Positions 32,150-41,680 of a stretch of 64,000 bases of DNA are shown here, in pieces (positions within the stretch are counted from its first letter, which is position 1; each line of letters begins with the position of its first letter). A model generated the notes under the pieces. That model did not search any database, had not been told where the DNA came from, and saw only the letters and a list, made by a program, of their open reading frames with translations. The position numbers were made by a program, and so were the translations under genes. This DNA comes from Syngnathus acus (Eukaryota; Chordata; Actinopteri; Syngnathiformes; Syngnathidae), in assembly GCF_901709675.1 (NCBI RefSeq), contig NC_051092.1, positions 16,497,128 to 16,561,127 of the forward strand. Direction: 5' to 3'.

Positions 32150-32290
32150 GTTCGTGGCCCGTCCCGCAGCAACAACCAGGTCATGGTGGACGACCTATTG
32201 ACGCCTTGTTCACCTGGTGACCCTGATGCCCTTGAGATGACCTGGGTGGATGTGCCTAGTGATAAGCTACTTGAGCCAATAGTCTGCATG
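32150..32290 (+). CDS. vps4a: vps4a exon: beta domain
   Basis: A 141-nt exon, phase 0 at both ends, encoding 47 residues from [20 protein letters not shown] through [16 protein letters not shown] to LLEPIVCM. This is the small beta domain inserted in the VPS4 AAA small subdomain, where cofactor LIP5/Vta1 binds. Acceptor CCCTGCAG, donor ATG|GTGAGC. It stands alone between introns of 21.8 and 9.0 kb, with inverted transposon copies on both sides (hAT copies B and C; family A composites). Confidence 0.93.
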
Positions 32291-32748
32291 GTGAGCTATG
32301 TACACATTTCAGGATTTAATACACAAGACACCCCAGTAAAGAAGGCTATGTTTTACGCTTCTGATCGTGAGGGGGACCCAAAGTGCAGAAATGAGATTTG
32401 AAATTACAGTAATCCCTCGTTTATCGCAGATAATTGGTTCCAAAAACCGCCCGCGATAAGTGAAATTCGCGAAGTACGGTCACCCTCTCATCTGTAAATT
32501 TTTTGTGTCAATAAATGTATATGAAACCATTTAAGTGCATATTTTATTATTAGAACATTAAATAATTGTTTCAAACATGTAAATAATACATTAATATTAT
32601 AAATAACATACCGAAAATTTTGTATAAATATTGAAAATGTAAATATTATACGTGTGTGCGTGTAACATGTTAACAAGAAGTACTGGGCAGGCTAACGAGT
32701 TAGCGGAAAGATGCTAATTCGCGATCGTGCTAAAACGGACCTCTAAAG

Positions 32749-33570
32749 CAGTGGTTCCCAAACTTTTGCAGGCTGGCGCCCCCTTTGGCTCTCCAGTGAA
32801 TTCCTAGCGCCCCCCCCAAGGACCGGCATTTATATAAATACATAATACATTTATATAAATAAATAATACATTTATAATATCATTACCATTACGTTGAATT
32901 AGTGGGAGCACTGAGTTTGTTTCTCAGAAACGAGCCGGTCCCATCTAGACGTAATCGGAGACAATGACACCCGAAGTGATTTAAGGTTTGTCTTTTATTG
33001 CAGGATGCTTGGTCTCCATGTGTTGAAGCAGTTTTGAATGCTTCACTGCCTGGTTAGTTAGCCTGTCGCCACATATTAGCTTTGCGGGCTCGACTGGGGA
33101 AACATGTCACGTGACCGGGACGAGTGTCTTGACCTGAATTAATTGATCGTCGATAAAAAAAAAAATTCTGTGTGGCTTGGCGGCCCGGTACCAAGTGACC
33201 CACGGACCGGTACCGGTCCGCGGCCCGGTGGTTGGGGACCACTGCCCTAACCAGCTCAACACAACACAACACGGCGCGTTCTGGCGAGTCCCCAATTTCA
33301 TGTTGACTTGAACTCAAGATGATGTTGACCGCCAGAATGCGGTTTTTATTATAAGATAAAATTCTGAACATTACAAGCTTGAAATTACAAACCTGAGCTT
33401 TTGCTTTTGTAGTCTATGCTGTCGGATCTGACTGGGCCAGAGCGGCGTGTTGTGTACAAATCGACTGCCGCCCCCCTACCGCCCCCCTACCGCCCCTTTC
33501 TTCCTCACCGCCCCCCCAGATCTTTCCACCGCCCCCAGGGGGGCGGTACCGCCCACTTTGGGAACCACTG
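32749..33570. mobile_element. hAT element with an older hAT remnant inside
   Basis: Outer ends CAGTGGTTCCCAAAC and TTTGGGAACCACTG; flanks CTCTAAAG and CTCTAAAA match in seven of eight bases. The inside (about 32819-33244) is part of the ZBED-like family seen at 17738, with GAGCCGGTCCCATCTAG and the right end GGTTGGGGACCACTG, but its left end is gone. A C-rich stretch (CCGCCCCCCTACC units) lies near 33467-33545. Confidence 0.85.
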
Positions 33571-33628
33571 CTCTAAAAGAATGTAAACAAACATTTGGAG
33601 CAATACTACATTGTCCTAAAGGTTATAC

Positions 33629-34476
33629 GAGAAATGGGCAAACTACGGCCCGTGGGCCACATCCGGCCCACAGGGCCATTTAATCCGGCCCGCCAAACCT
33701 GAATAAATTGTATTATTAAAAACTTTTTTTGTCATTTTCCCTGCAATTATTATGTTTCCCCAATAGATGGGGAAGCGCCCGCCCGCGCATTTACTCCCGG
33801 AAGCCGTGTCAGAAAGCTCGGTGCACACTCACAAGTGCATGTACAATACGTACTAAGTAGTACGGACCCGGTGCACTCCGTGCTCTATTTCCATCAGTGC
33901 CGAATTCCGAGTGTGGGCTGTGACGTCAGCATTCTCGTAATTCACGCGCTGAGCTTTCAGATACAGTTTTACGCTAATGCCACCCACAAACCTTCCCCTG
34001 GAATCCTTCCATTAAAATGAGTGGCCCGAGGAAAAGAGTCAAAGTCAAGTCAAAATCTGCTTTATTGTCAATTTCTTCACATGTCAAGACATACAAAGAG
34101 ATCGAAGTTGCGTTTCCTATTATCCCACGGTGACAAGACATATTACACCCAATTGGTCCACAGACAAACAAAACATTCAAGTAAACAATACAAAAAGTAA
34201 AAATAAGAAGGCAAATACAATGAATAAATAAGAGCAATGAATAAATAAGAGCAACATGGGTGAAATGGAGCAATTGTGCATACAGCAGTATATTTCTATC
34301 TTTTTTCAAACTTGAGTCTTGAAAAAGGGTAGGCCGTCTTATAATCGGGGTCGTTTTATATTCGGGCCAATACGGTACTTCACACAAACACTACATCTAT
34401 CTGCTCCTGGTACGGCCCCCCGGTCAAAATTTAGAACCCAATTCGCCCCGCCAGTCAAAAAGTTTGCCCACCCCTG
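33629..34476 (+). mobile_element. hAT deletion derivative (copy C) with a LINE 3' fragment inside
   Basis: The left end is worn (GAGAAATGGGCAAACTACGG); the right end GTTTGCCCACCCCTG is good. Flanks GGTTATAC and GGTTAGAC match in seven of eight bases. The transposase start ATGAGTGGCCCGAGGAAAAG at 34017 is cut at about 34036 by a LINE 3' end (TTTATTGTCAATTTCTTCAC, to about 34315). Orientation is opposite to copy B, 3.2 kb upstream. Confidence 0.88.
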
Positions 34477-34670
34477 GGTTAGACACATGTGATCGTTCAT
34501 TTCTCTTGTTACTTACATCGTCAATGACTCCTGTACCACTGTAACCGACATATGTACACGAATGTAAAACAGGAAGTGGTATCGCCTGAAAACGGCCTTC
34601 AAAATAAATCACCCTACCTCAAATCAAAGCACGGCTGAATAACATAAATAACATGGAGAATTCTTAACAC

Positions 34671-34862
34671 ATGCTGTAAATATGTTTTTAGAACAACTTT
34701 TATTATTATAAATTTTTTCATAACAGGGTTCAAGTGTACATACTGTAAATATGTTTTTAGAACTCTTTTATTATTATAACAATTTATCTATGACAAGGTA
34801 CAACACTGTAAATATGTTTTTAGAACTCTTATTATTTTAACAATTGTTTTATAAAAAGTTAC
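34671..34862. repeat. Three-unit tandem repeat, about 60 bp
   Basis: Each unit contains CTGTAAATATGTTTTTAGAAC followed by TTATTATT-rich sequence. Located in the family B element. Confidence 0.85.
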
Positions 34863-35041
34863 AAGTGCACTGCAATTGTGTGGGCACTCCTTGCCTTCTG
34901 CTGGCGTGTGGGCAACGTTCGTGCCATAATTCCTCAATTTAGAAGTTTTATTTTGACTTTTATTTTTTTAATTTGGAAAAAAAATCCACGATGTAGTGAA
35001 ACCACGATAAACGAACCGCGATGTAACGAGGGATTACTGTA

Positions 35042-36250
35042 TATTTATTGCACAACAGGTGGTGTAAGGAATGGAGTGGCCACAGGTAGAGCGTTACTGG
35101 TCAGCAACTAGGATCTCAAAGTTGAGTCATTGACACATTGCTGGAAGCAAGCGGGTGTACAGCAAATGTGGGCAAGATGACAGGCTGGGAACAAGGACCA
35201 AAAAATAGATCAGGCTAAATATTCAAAGGTCTCAAGCAAAATAAATAACAATAATAATAATAAATTATATTTACAACGCACTTTATATTCGGAGGAATCT
35301 CAAAGTGCTAGGTAATTGATTTGCTAGGTGTACATACTCATCTAATAACTCCACAAACTGGTTGCGCGGTTAGAGTTTGAGGCCCTGTCCACACAGAAAC
35401 GCAGCCGTTCCTTAAAATAGTCCTGTAAACATGTAAACAAGCACGAAGATGCTGATTGGCTGTAATGTTTATGCCAAGTCTGAAATGACACTGTAGCACA
35501 GCCACCGATAGCCACCAGAAAACACGTTGATAAAAGAAAAGAAAAAAGAAGAATGGGTGAAAAAGAGTAGTTGCAATATTGGCCAGTATTTCACCACGAT
35601 CATAGAAGTAAAGTGTTTTTCTGAGATTGGTGATCACAGCATTATCCATAGAGATATCAGGTTTGAGCGTGAAGTGCTTCAAATATACTCGGAATGTTTG
35701 TGCTTCAATGACAGCAACATGAGGTACATCAAGGGGATGAAAAAGCAGTCTCAGAAGGAACCATTCTCCCACAATAAATATATATATATACGTATATATC
35801 GATTGATATATTTTTTAGGAAGACTGTTAATTTAACTACTTAAATGTTTTCTTTCATAAAGTATGTTGGACATGTATGCATCTTTATTATAACAAGAGTA
35901 CTTGTGAACAGTAACAACAAAATGACAGGGCAGGGTTGTATTTAGCGCTTATGCTTACTTTTTAGATGAATTTTCGGAATTTGTGGATTTGTGGACTTGG
36001 TGACTCATGCCGATAATACATTAATTATCTGTGACAATATATGAAGCTACTGTCAGAACCACTTACCGTGCCGTTTCAGACAATAATCAATACTTTTGGT
36101 TTCACACAGGCAATAAATGAAGCAATGCATAAAAACGGTAATACTTTACATTTGGTACTATCCCGAGGTCTGGCAACCTCAAATGTAATGTTATTTAGGT
36201 GATTTAGCTATTCACAAAGAAAAATCATGGTGTTTTTGGAGGGTCTAAAC
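35042..36250. other. vps4a intron with small repeat fragments
   Basis: Contains an (AAT)n run with an L2-like 3' end (about 35248-35320: TTATATTTACAACGCACTTT) and a stretch resembling a MITE end (GGCCCTGTCCACACAGAAAC at 35380). Open frames at 35338-35835 on both strands have no recognisable domain and are not called. Confidence 0.45.
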
Positions 36251-37354
36251 CAGGGGTCACCAAACTACGGCCCGCGGGCCGGATACGGCCCACGGGACCG
36301 TTTAATCCGGCCCGCCAACCCTGAACAAATTGTATTATTAAACTTTTTTTTTTTGGTCATTTTGCCTGCAATGACTGCGTTTCCCCAGTAGATGGGGAAG
36401 CGCTCGCCTGCGCATTTACTACCGGAAGCCGTGTCAGAAAGCTCGGTGCACACTCACAAGTGCGTGTACGTATGTACTCAGTAGTACGGACATGGCGCAC
36501 TCGCGCTCTATTTGTATCAGTCCCGAATTTAGAGCGTGGGCTGTGACGACAGCATTCTTGTAATTCGCGCGCTGAGCTTTCAGATGCAGTTTTGCGCTAA
36601 AGCCACCCACAAACCTTCCCCTGGAATCCTTCCATTAAAATGAGTCGCCCAAGGAAAAGCAAGGTGGACACAGTGCCGAGCGTTTAAAAGAGAGTGGCCA
36701 ATTTGGCTCGACGTACGCGACGTGACGTTCAGCCACATGAACGTCAACATCAAACCGTCACAGATGGAGGTAAACGGACCAACACCTCGGATCTCGCCTA
36801 AGAATTGCCACAACAGATTTTACTCCAGACTATGACGCACTAGCAAACTTTAACAAAAAAGACAGCGGTGTCTACAAGCCTACTGGAACCTACAAAAGGA
36901 TTATAAGGAAGGAACACAAGAACTTTAAGAGACTGCTCATATGTGTCAGAGAGATTCTGCTCTGACAACTGAGCTGAACTTTTATCTGTTAAGATTGTGC
37001 ATGGCACAACAGAAAGTTAATGTTCCATGGCTTCTTTTTCTATGAGGAACCCAGAGAGAGTTATTTAGTTATTATTTATTTCCTGTTTTTTCTGTGAAGA
37101 ACTCAGAGAGGGCTATTTAGCTATTTATTTCATTAATAGTGTTATTATTTGTTTCCTGACTTTTTTTCTGTAAAGAACCTGGAAAGGGTTATTAAATAAC
37201 CGTTATTTGGTTATATGTGGCTTTCTGGAAAACAATAAATTTTTTAAGCTCCCCTACGATCGTCACACTTTTTCTGTTACAAACTGACACCGGCCCCCCA
37301 TCAGAGAAGGGAAAAGTTATGTGGCCCTCACAGGAAAAAGTTTGGGGACCCCTG
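36251..37354 (+). mobile_element. hAT deletion derivative (copy D) with a different 3' part, exact target duplication
   Basis: Ends CAGGGGTCACCAAACTACGG and GTTTGGGGACCCCTG, flanked on both sides by GTCTAAAC (36243-36250 and 37355-37362). The 5' two thirds match copies A to C, including the transposase start and the same internal junction. After CACTAGCAAACTTTAAC (about 36839-36855) the sequence changes to an unrelated 3' part with CAGAGAGGGCTATTTAGC and AATAAA. It may be a recombinant between two hAT families. Confidence 0.93.
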
Positions 37355-37539
37355 GTCTAAACGGTTTTAGGTACAAGTTTGAAGAAAAAAAAAAAGAGGC
37401 TCGAGAGTGCCCCAAACACTTTTTTTTTAAAGAAGCATTCCCGGTTCTGTTTCACCTAAATCTTGAAGGCAGCAAGGGGGGTGGGGATTTTTTTTAAACC
37501 AAATCACCAGCAGGGAAATATGCAAAGAATAAACTGTAA

Positions 37540-38345
37540 GCACCATTTAGTACCAGATTTAGTAGTTGCTTCGAGCACACACTCATATGTTGAGCTCTTG
37601 TTTTATGAAATAAAGAGCCGGTTACCAAACCTGGTACTTGCCTGGTACTTTGGTAACGCTACAATATAGTTATATAGTATATTGCTATATTGTACTCCCC
37701 GGGAGTCCCAGCCTCAATCGGCGGCATTCGGGGAGTCCCCGCCGCCATCGGCACCATTCGGGGAGTTCGCACCCCAATCAACGGCATTCGGGTAGTCCGC
37801 ACCGCAATCAGCGACATTCTGGGAGTCCGCGCCGCAATCGGCGGAATTCCGGGAGTCTGCGCCGCAATTGGTGGCATTCGGGGAGTCCCCACCGCAATCG
37901 GCTGCATACGGGGTTTCCCAGCAGCAATCGGCGGCATACGGGGAGTCAGCGCCGCAATCAACCGCATTTGGAGAGTGCCAGCCGCAATCGGCGGCATTCG
38001 GGGAGTGCCAGCCGCGATCGGCGGCATTTGGGGAGCCCGCGCCGCAATCGGCGGCATTCGGAGAGTCCGTGCCAAAATTGAAGGCATACGTGGATCCCAG
38101 CCGCAATCGGCGGTATTCGGGGAGTCCCCGCTGCAATCGGCGGCATACGGGGCGTGACTATAATATATACGTAGATCTGTGGAATAATTGGAGCGGCAAC
38201 TGACGACGAGGCTGACGTCAGCGGTGCACATAGTTCCGGAGTCAACAGCTGTGTGTTTTTTTTTTTAAGTGACACGGAAGACGAAGATTCCGATGGATTT
38301 AATGATTTGAAGTGACACGGATGGTTCGATAAAATTGTTGTTTTA
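37540..38345 (+). mobile_element. Pogo-like family A piece with the inverted minisatellite
   Basis: Holds the inverse of the block next to the first minisatellite (AATAAAGAGCCGGTTACCAA, GGTAACGCTACAATATAG), then the 30-bp array, then a tail reading SDTEDEDSDGFNDLK and a stop on plus (about 38270-38314). Element ends are unclear; a new family A terminus starts at 38346. Confidence 0.65.
37699..38147. repeat. 30-bp GC-rich minisatellite, 15 units, inverted copy
   Basis: Fourteen units of 30 bp and one of 29 bp, such as CGGGGAGTCCCCGC followed by AATCGGCGGCATT. Several variant units occur in the same order as in the array at 5437-5886 read backwards, with a one-unit shift, so the arrays share an ancestor. 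Confidence 0.92.
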
Positions 38346-38511
38346 TTACCGTATTTTTCGGACTATAAGTCGCGTTTTTTTTCATAGTTTGGGTGGGGGG
38401 GCGACTTATACTGAGGAGCGACTTATACGTGAATTTTATCACAAATTTTCAAAATTTAAAAAAAAATGTGAAACCGCAATAAACGAACCGCGATGTAGCA
38501 AGGGATTACTG
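38346..38511. mobile_element. Family A terminus joined to a family B terminus
   Basis: CCGTATTTTTCGGACTATAA at 38346 starts a family A end that runs only about 110 bp. It passes into the family B sequence ATAAACGAACCGCGATG ending GGGATTACTG near 38512. Confidence 0.7.
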
Positions 38512-40430
38512 TAATTTGAATTTCAAGTGGCTTCAGCAGCGCGGTGCGGCGGTTGTTTACATAAAGGACAACGATTCGATCACGGGATGACGAAGATGAC
38601 GAAGGGCCCCACGTACTACCGGCATCATTAGCGGCTTTGTAAGTGACACGGAGGACGAAGAGTTTGAAGGATTTAATGATTTGGAGTGACACAGAAGGTT
38701 TGAAAAACTATTATGGCTTTTACGCACGCCCGGTCCTACTCTACGGAGCTCTCGTTCACCTCCGTGGATGGAAGTCGGGGGCCGGCGCTCGGCCGGGTGG
38801 CTGTCCGGGGACGGTGGATGGGGCTCGGACATGGCTTTTACGCACGCCCGGTCCTACTCTACGGAGCTCTCTTTCACCTCTGTGGATGGAAGTCGGGGGC
38901 CGGTGCTCGGCCGGGTGGCTGTCCGGGGACGCTGGATTGGGCTCAGACATGGCTTTTACGCACGCCCGGTCCGATTCTATGGAGCTCTCTTCCACCTCCA
39001 TGGCTGGAAGTGCCATTTCCTGGGATGGAAGTCCACGCCACCACACGCCTGGAAGTCGACGCCAGTGCTTGGGGCCGTGTGGCGGTGAACTATTTATGTT
39101 ATAGTTATTTGGTATATTTAATTTCGTATAGCAACTTGTATATGTTTTTATCGTTACAGTTCAGTAGTTGTTGGCTCGTTGAACTCTTGTTTTGTTAAAT
39201 AAAGACCGGTTAACAAACCCACGTCTTTCCTTGTACTTTGTTAATACTACAATATAGTTATATACTAGATCTGTGGAATAACGACGAGGCGCGCGACGTT
39301 GTTGTCAAAGAACGAGGAATTTGATCGATGGATTTAATGAGTTGGAGTGACACAGATGGTTTGATAATATTATTGCTTATATAATAGTTATTTGATATAT
39401 AATTCATATATCGTTATATGGGCCTGTGGAATATTTTGAAGTGCAAGCGCCGTCAGCGGCACGCACCCATTGTTGACATAAAGGACGATCGATGGATTTA
39501 ATGAATTGGAGTGACAGATGGTTTTATAAACGTGTTATTTGTGTAATAGTTATTTGAATAACTCTGAATGTTACGTCAGGCCCGTTCTCAGCTCTTCGTT
39601 TGTGTTTATGTCACGTTAGCATACCTATCGTTTAGCCTGTCGTTGCTCGTTCATGTCTGTTCTTGGTGTTGGATTTTGTCGAATAAATGTACCCCAAAAT
39701 ACGACTTATACTCCGGAGCAACTTATATATGTTTTTTTTCACGTTATTGTGCATTTTATGGCGAATGCGACCTATATTCCGGAGCGACTTATAGTCCGAA
39801 AAATACGGTACATTTATTTGATATATCTAGTCTGACGTCAGCGGCGCACGTAGTTCTGGAGTCAACAGCTGTGTTTTTTTGGGTTTTTTTTAAGTGACAC
39901 GGAAGACGAAGATTCCGATGGATTTATTGATTTGGAGTGACACGGATGGTTCAATAAAATTGTTGTTTATATTATTGTTATTTGATATATAGTTTATATA
40001 TTGTTATATGGGCCTGTGGAATAATTTGAAATGCACCTGACGACAACAAGTCCGACGTCAGCAGCACGCCGCACACGTGGCGTTGTTTACAGAAACGATG
40101 AAGGATTCGATCGATGGATTTATTGATTTGGTGACAGATGGTTTGATAAACGTGTTCATTATGTTAGTTATTTGAATAACTGTTAATGTTACGTCAGGCC
40201 CATTCTCAGCTCCTCGTTTGTGTTTATGTCAGTCACGTTAGCATATCGTATTGTTTAGCCTGTTGTTGGTGGTTCATATCTGTTCTAGGTGTTGGATTTT
40301 GTCAAATAAATTTCCCCCAAAATGCGACTTATACTCCGGTGCGACATATTTTTTTCCCCCTTTATTGAGCATTTTAAGGCTGATGCAACTTGTACTCCGG
40401 AGCGAGTTTTAGTCCGAAAAATACGATACT
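38512..40430 (+). mobile_element. Pogo-like family A composite, inverted relative of 25423-26837
   Basis: From the family B junction it contains a tail block, three units of the 118-bp minisatellite (38713-39066), the block AATAAAGACCGGTTAACAAA, further tail blocks (GATGGATTTAATGAATTGGA and variants near 39335, 39495, 39915 and 40110), and ends with the family A motif TAGTCCGAAAAATACG near 40425. Internal family A termini at about 39790-39815 suggest nested or tandem copies. Confidence 0.65.
38713..39066. repeat. 118-bp minisatellite, 3 units
   Basis: Units start ATGGCTTTTACGCACGCCCG at 38713, 38831 and 38949, exactly 118 bp apart. 118 is not a multiple of three, so each unit shifts the frame, and the overlapping open frames here are not genes. 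Confidence 0.92.
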
Positions 40431-41249
40431 CACTTTGTGTCAAAGATGCACACGATCACAGCAACATACTGTGACAACCGACAACATAACAGCAACCTTT
40501 AACTTACCGCTGCGCACAAGCTCCAACAATCGCGATAAGCTGAGGTAACTCACGCGAGCAGTGACTGGGGAGGCACTGACGTCACCCCCCACACACACAC
40601 AATTTGTCTGGCACCTAACCGTGTCACAAAAAAGGTTGGGGAACGCTGCTCTAGTGTGTCTTATTCATTATTTAATTTGAACTATTTTAATTAAAATCTC
40701 ATATCAGCAGTCTTCACACACAAAAACACTCAATCAAGCACATGGAATCAGAAACTTGTTTTCGATCGTGCGTCCCACTCCGTTCCGAGTCCCGTTGTCC
40801 GAATCAAACCTTTTAACTCCGGAGTTGCTCTTCATTTACTGATGACCTCTTGCTTCGACCGAAAATCCATAGTTGAAAATCGTTTGGATATGTACTCCTC
40901 CGTTGTAAAACGAAATGTAAAAACGATAAAAAAAAACGAATGTAAAACGAAATAAATGATCCTCAGTTGTTCACTGTAAATTTGAACTGCAGATCTCTTA
41001 TTCTACAGGTCAGCGCATGAAGCATCCCGGGATCACTAGCACCCCCTGCCATAAGGCTGGAGAACCTTGTAAAATAAATCCCTAATAAAAATGCTGCCCC
41101 CGCGACCTGACTCCACTGATAAGTTGGCTTGTGCTATAAAAGTCCTTGACAGCTCCCGTAAAGTCCTGGAAAGTAATTTCAAGATAAGAGTGAGAACCTT
41201 GAAATTGTGTAACAAGATAGAGTAATGTTTTTCTTATTTCCACTTGCAG
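40431..41249. other. End of the last vps4a intron, with a solo hAT-like terminus
   Basis: At 40631-40646 the motif AAAGGTTGGGGAACGCTG looks like a right hAT end of the family at 17738; no left end was found. The rest, about 600 bp, is unrecognised and ends at the acceptor CCACTTGCAG. Confidence 0.5.
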
Positions 41250-41351
41250 ACGGACATGCTGCGGTCTCTTTCAACAACTCGTCCAACAGTCAACACTGAA
41301 GATCTGCTCAAGGTCAAGAAGTTCACAGAGGACTTTGGGATGGAGGGCTGA
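41250..41351 (+). CDS. vps4a: vps4a last coding exon with stop
   Basis: A 102-nt exon, phase 0, encoding [20 protein letters not shown] then [13 protein letters not shown] and TGA at 41349-41351. This is the C-terminal helix of VPS4 that packs on the AAA large domain and is needed for oligomerisation. Human VPS4A ends with a closely similar FGQES-type sequence, recalled from memory. The acceptor is CTTGCAG. Confidence 0.93.
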   Translation, partial: TDMLRSLSTTRPTVNTEDLLKVKKFTEDFGMEG

Positions 41352-41680
41352 ATGACAGATTTCCCCAACGTTAAATGAATCAAACTGCCCCTAGTATTCT
41401 TATCATTGTACCATAGCCTTACCTCACCTGACTGCAACTAGTTTATTGCCTTTCTTGGATTTGTTCAAGAAAAGGATCTAGTCAAATGCCCAAAAGCTGT
41501 TATTGGCCGTTCAAACATTAAAAAACATTACATTGTGCTATGGATAGGCAAGTCCCGAGCCTTTTTTCAAGGAATCTGTAATTGCGCGCTTTTGTGACAG
41601 TTTTACGATCAGGAACTAGAAATTAGAATAATAGAAAATGCCATTAATTTGAGGTAATTTAAATTTGTTGTATTGAGATA
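41352..41680 (+). other. vps4a: vps4a 3' UTR (extent uncertain)
   Basis: Unique sequence after the stop. ATTAAA at 41517-41522 is the best poly(A) signal candidate. A Tc1 element begins at 41681. Confidence 0.5.

Larger units (their letters stand above)
32407..35039. mobile_element. Pogo-like family B element, 2.6 kb, holding two hAT elements
   Basis: Left end CAGTAATCCCTCGTTTATCGC and right end GATGTAACGAGGGATTACTG are inverted repeats flanked by TA on both sides. It contains the hAT elements at 32749-33570 and 33629-34476 and a three-unit tandem repeat near 34675-34860. No transposase is readable. Confidence 0.85.
8396..41351 (+). other. vps4a: vps4a locus, 3' half of the gene (four coding exons)
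   Basis: VPS4 is the AAA ATPase that takes apart ESCRT-III filaments in endosomal sorting, cytokinesis and membrane repair. The window holds its last four coding exons (8396-8477, 10164-10383, 32150-32290, 41250-41351). They join in frame, and each has a consensus acceptor and donor. Together they give about the last 181 residues of a ~437-residue protein: sensor 1, arginine fingers, sensor 2, beta domain and C-terminal helix. Wording such as [17 protein letters not shown] and LEPIVCM fits VPS4A better than VPS4B. Introns of 1.7, 21.8 and 9.0 kb are filled with transposons. The MIT domain and Walker motifs must lie upstream of the window. ATTAAA at 41517-41522 is a possible poly(A) signal. 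Confidence 0.88.

Noticed and set aside
35338-35835. Opposing open frames of 144 and 102 codons
   Set aside because: No recognised domain; the region has the look of a decayed MITE and a TA microsatellite.
38713-39198. Overlapping open frames of 106-161 codons
   Set aside because: Produced by the 118-bp repeat, whose length shifts the frame in each unit.
37600-39260. LTR or endogenous retrovirus, suggested by AATAAA-containing blocks repeated at 5900, 26240, 37600 and 39200
   Set aside because: The blocks do not form a direct pair around coding sequence, no primer-binding site, gag or pol was seen, and they lie inside family A elements.
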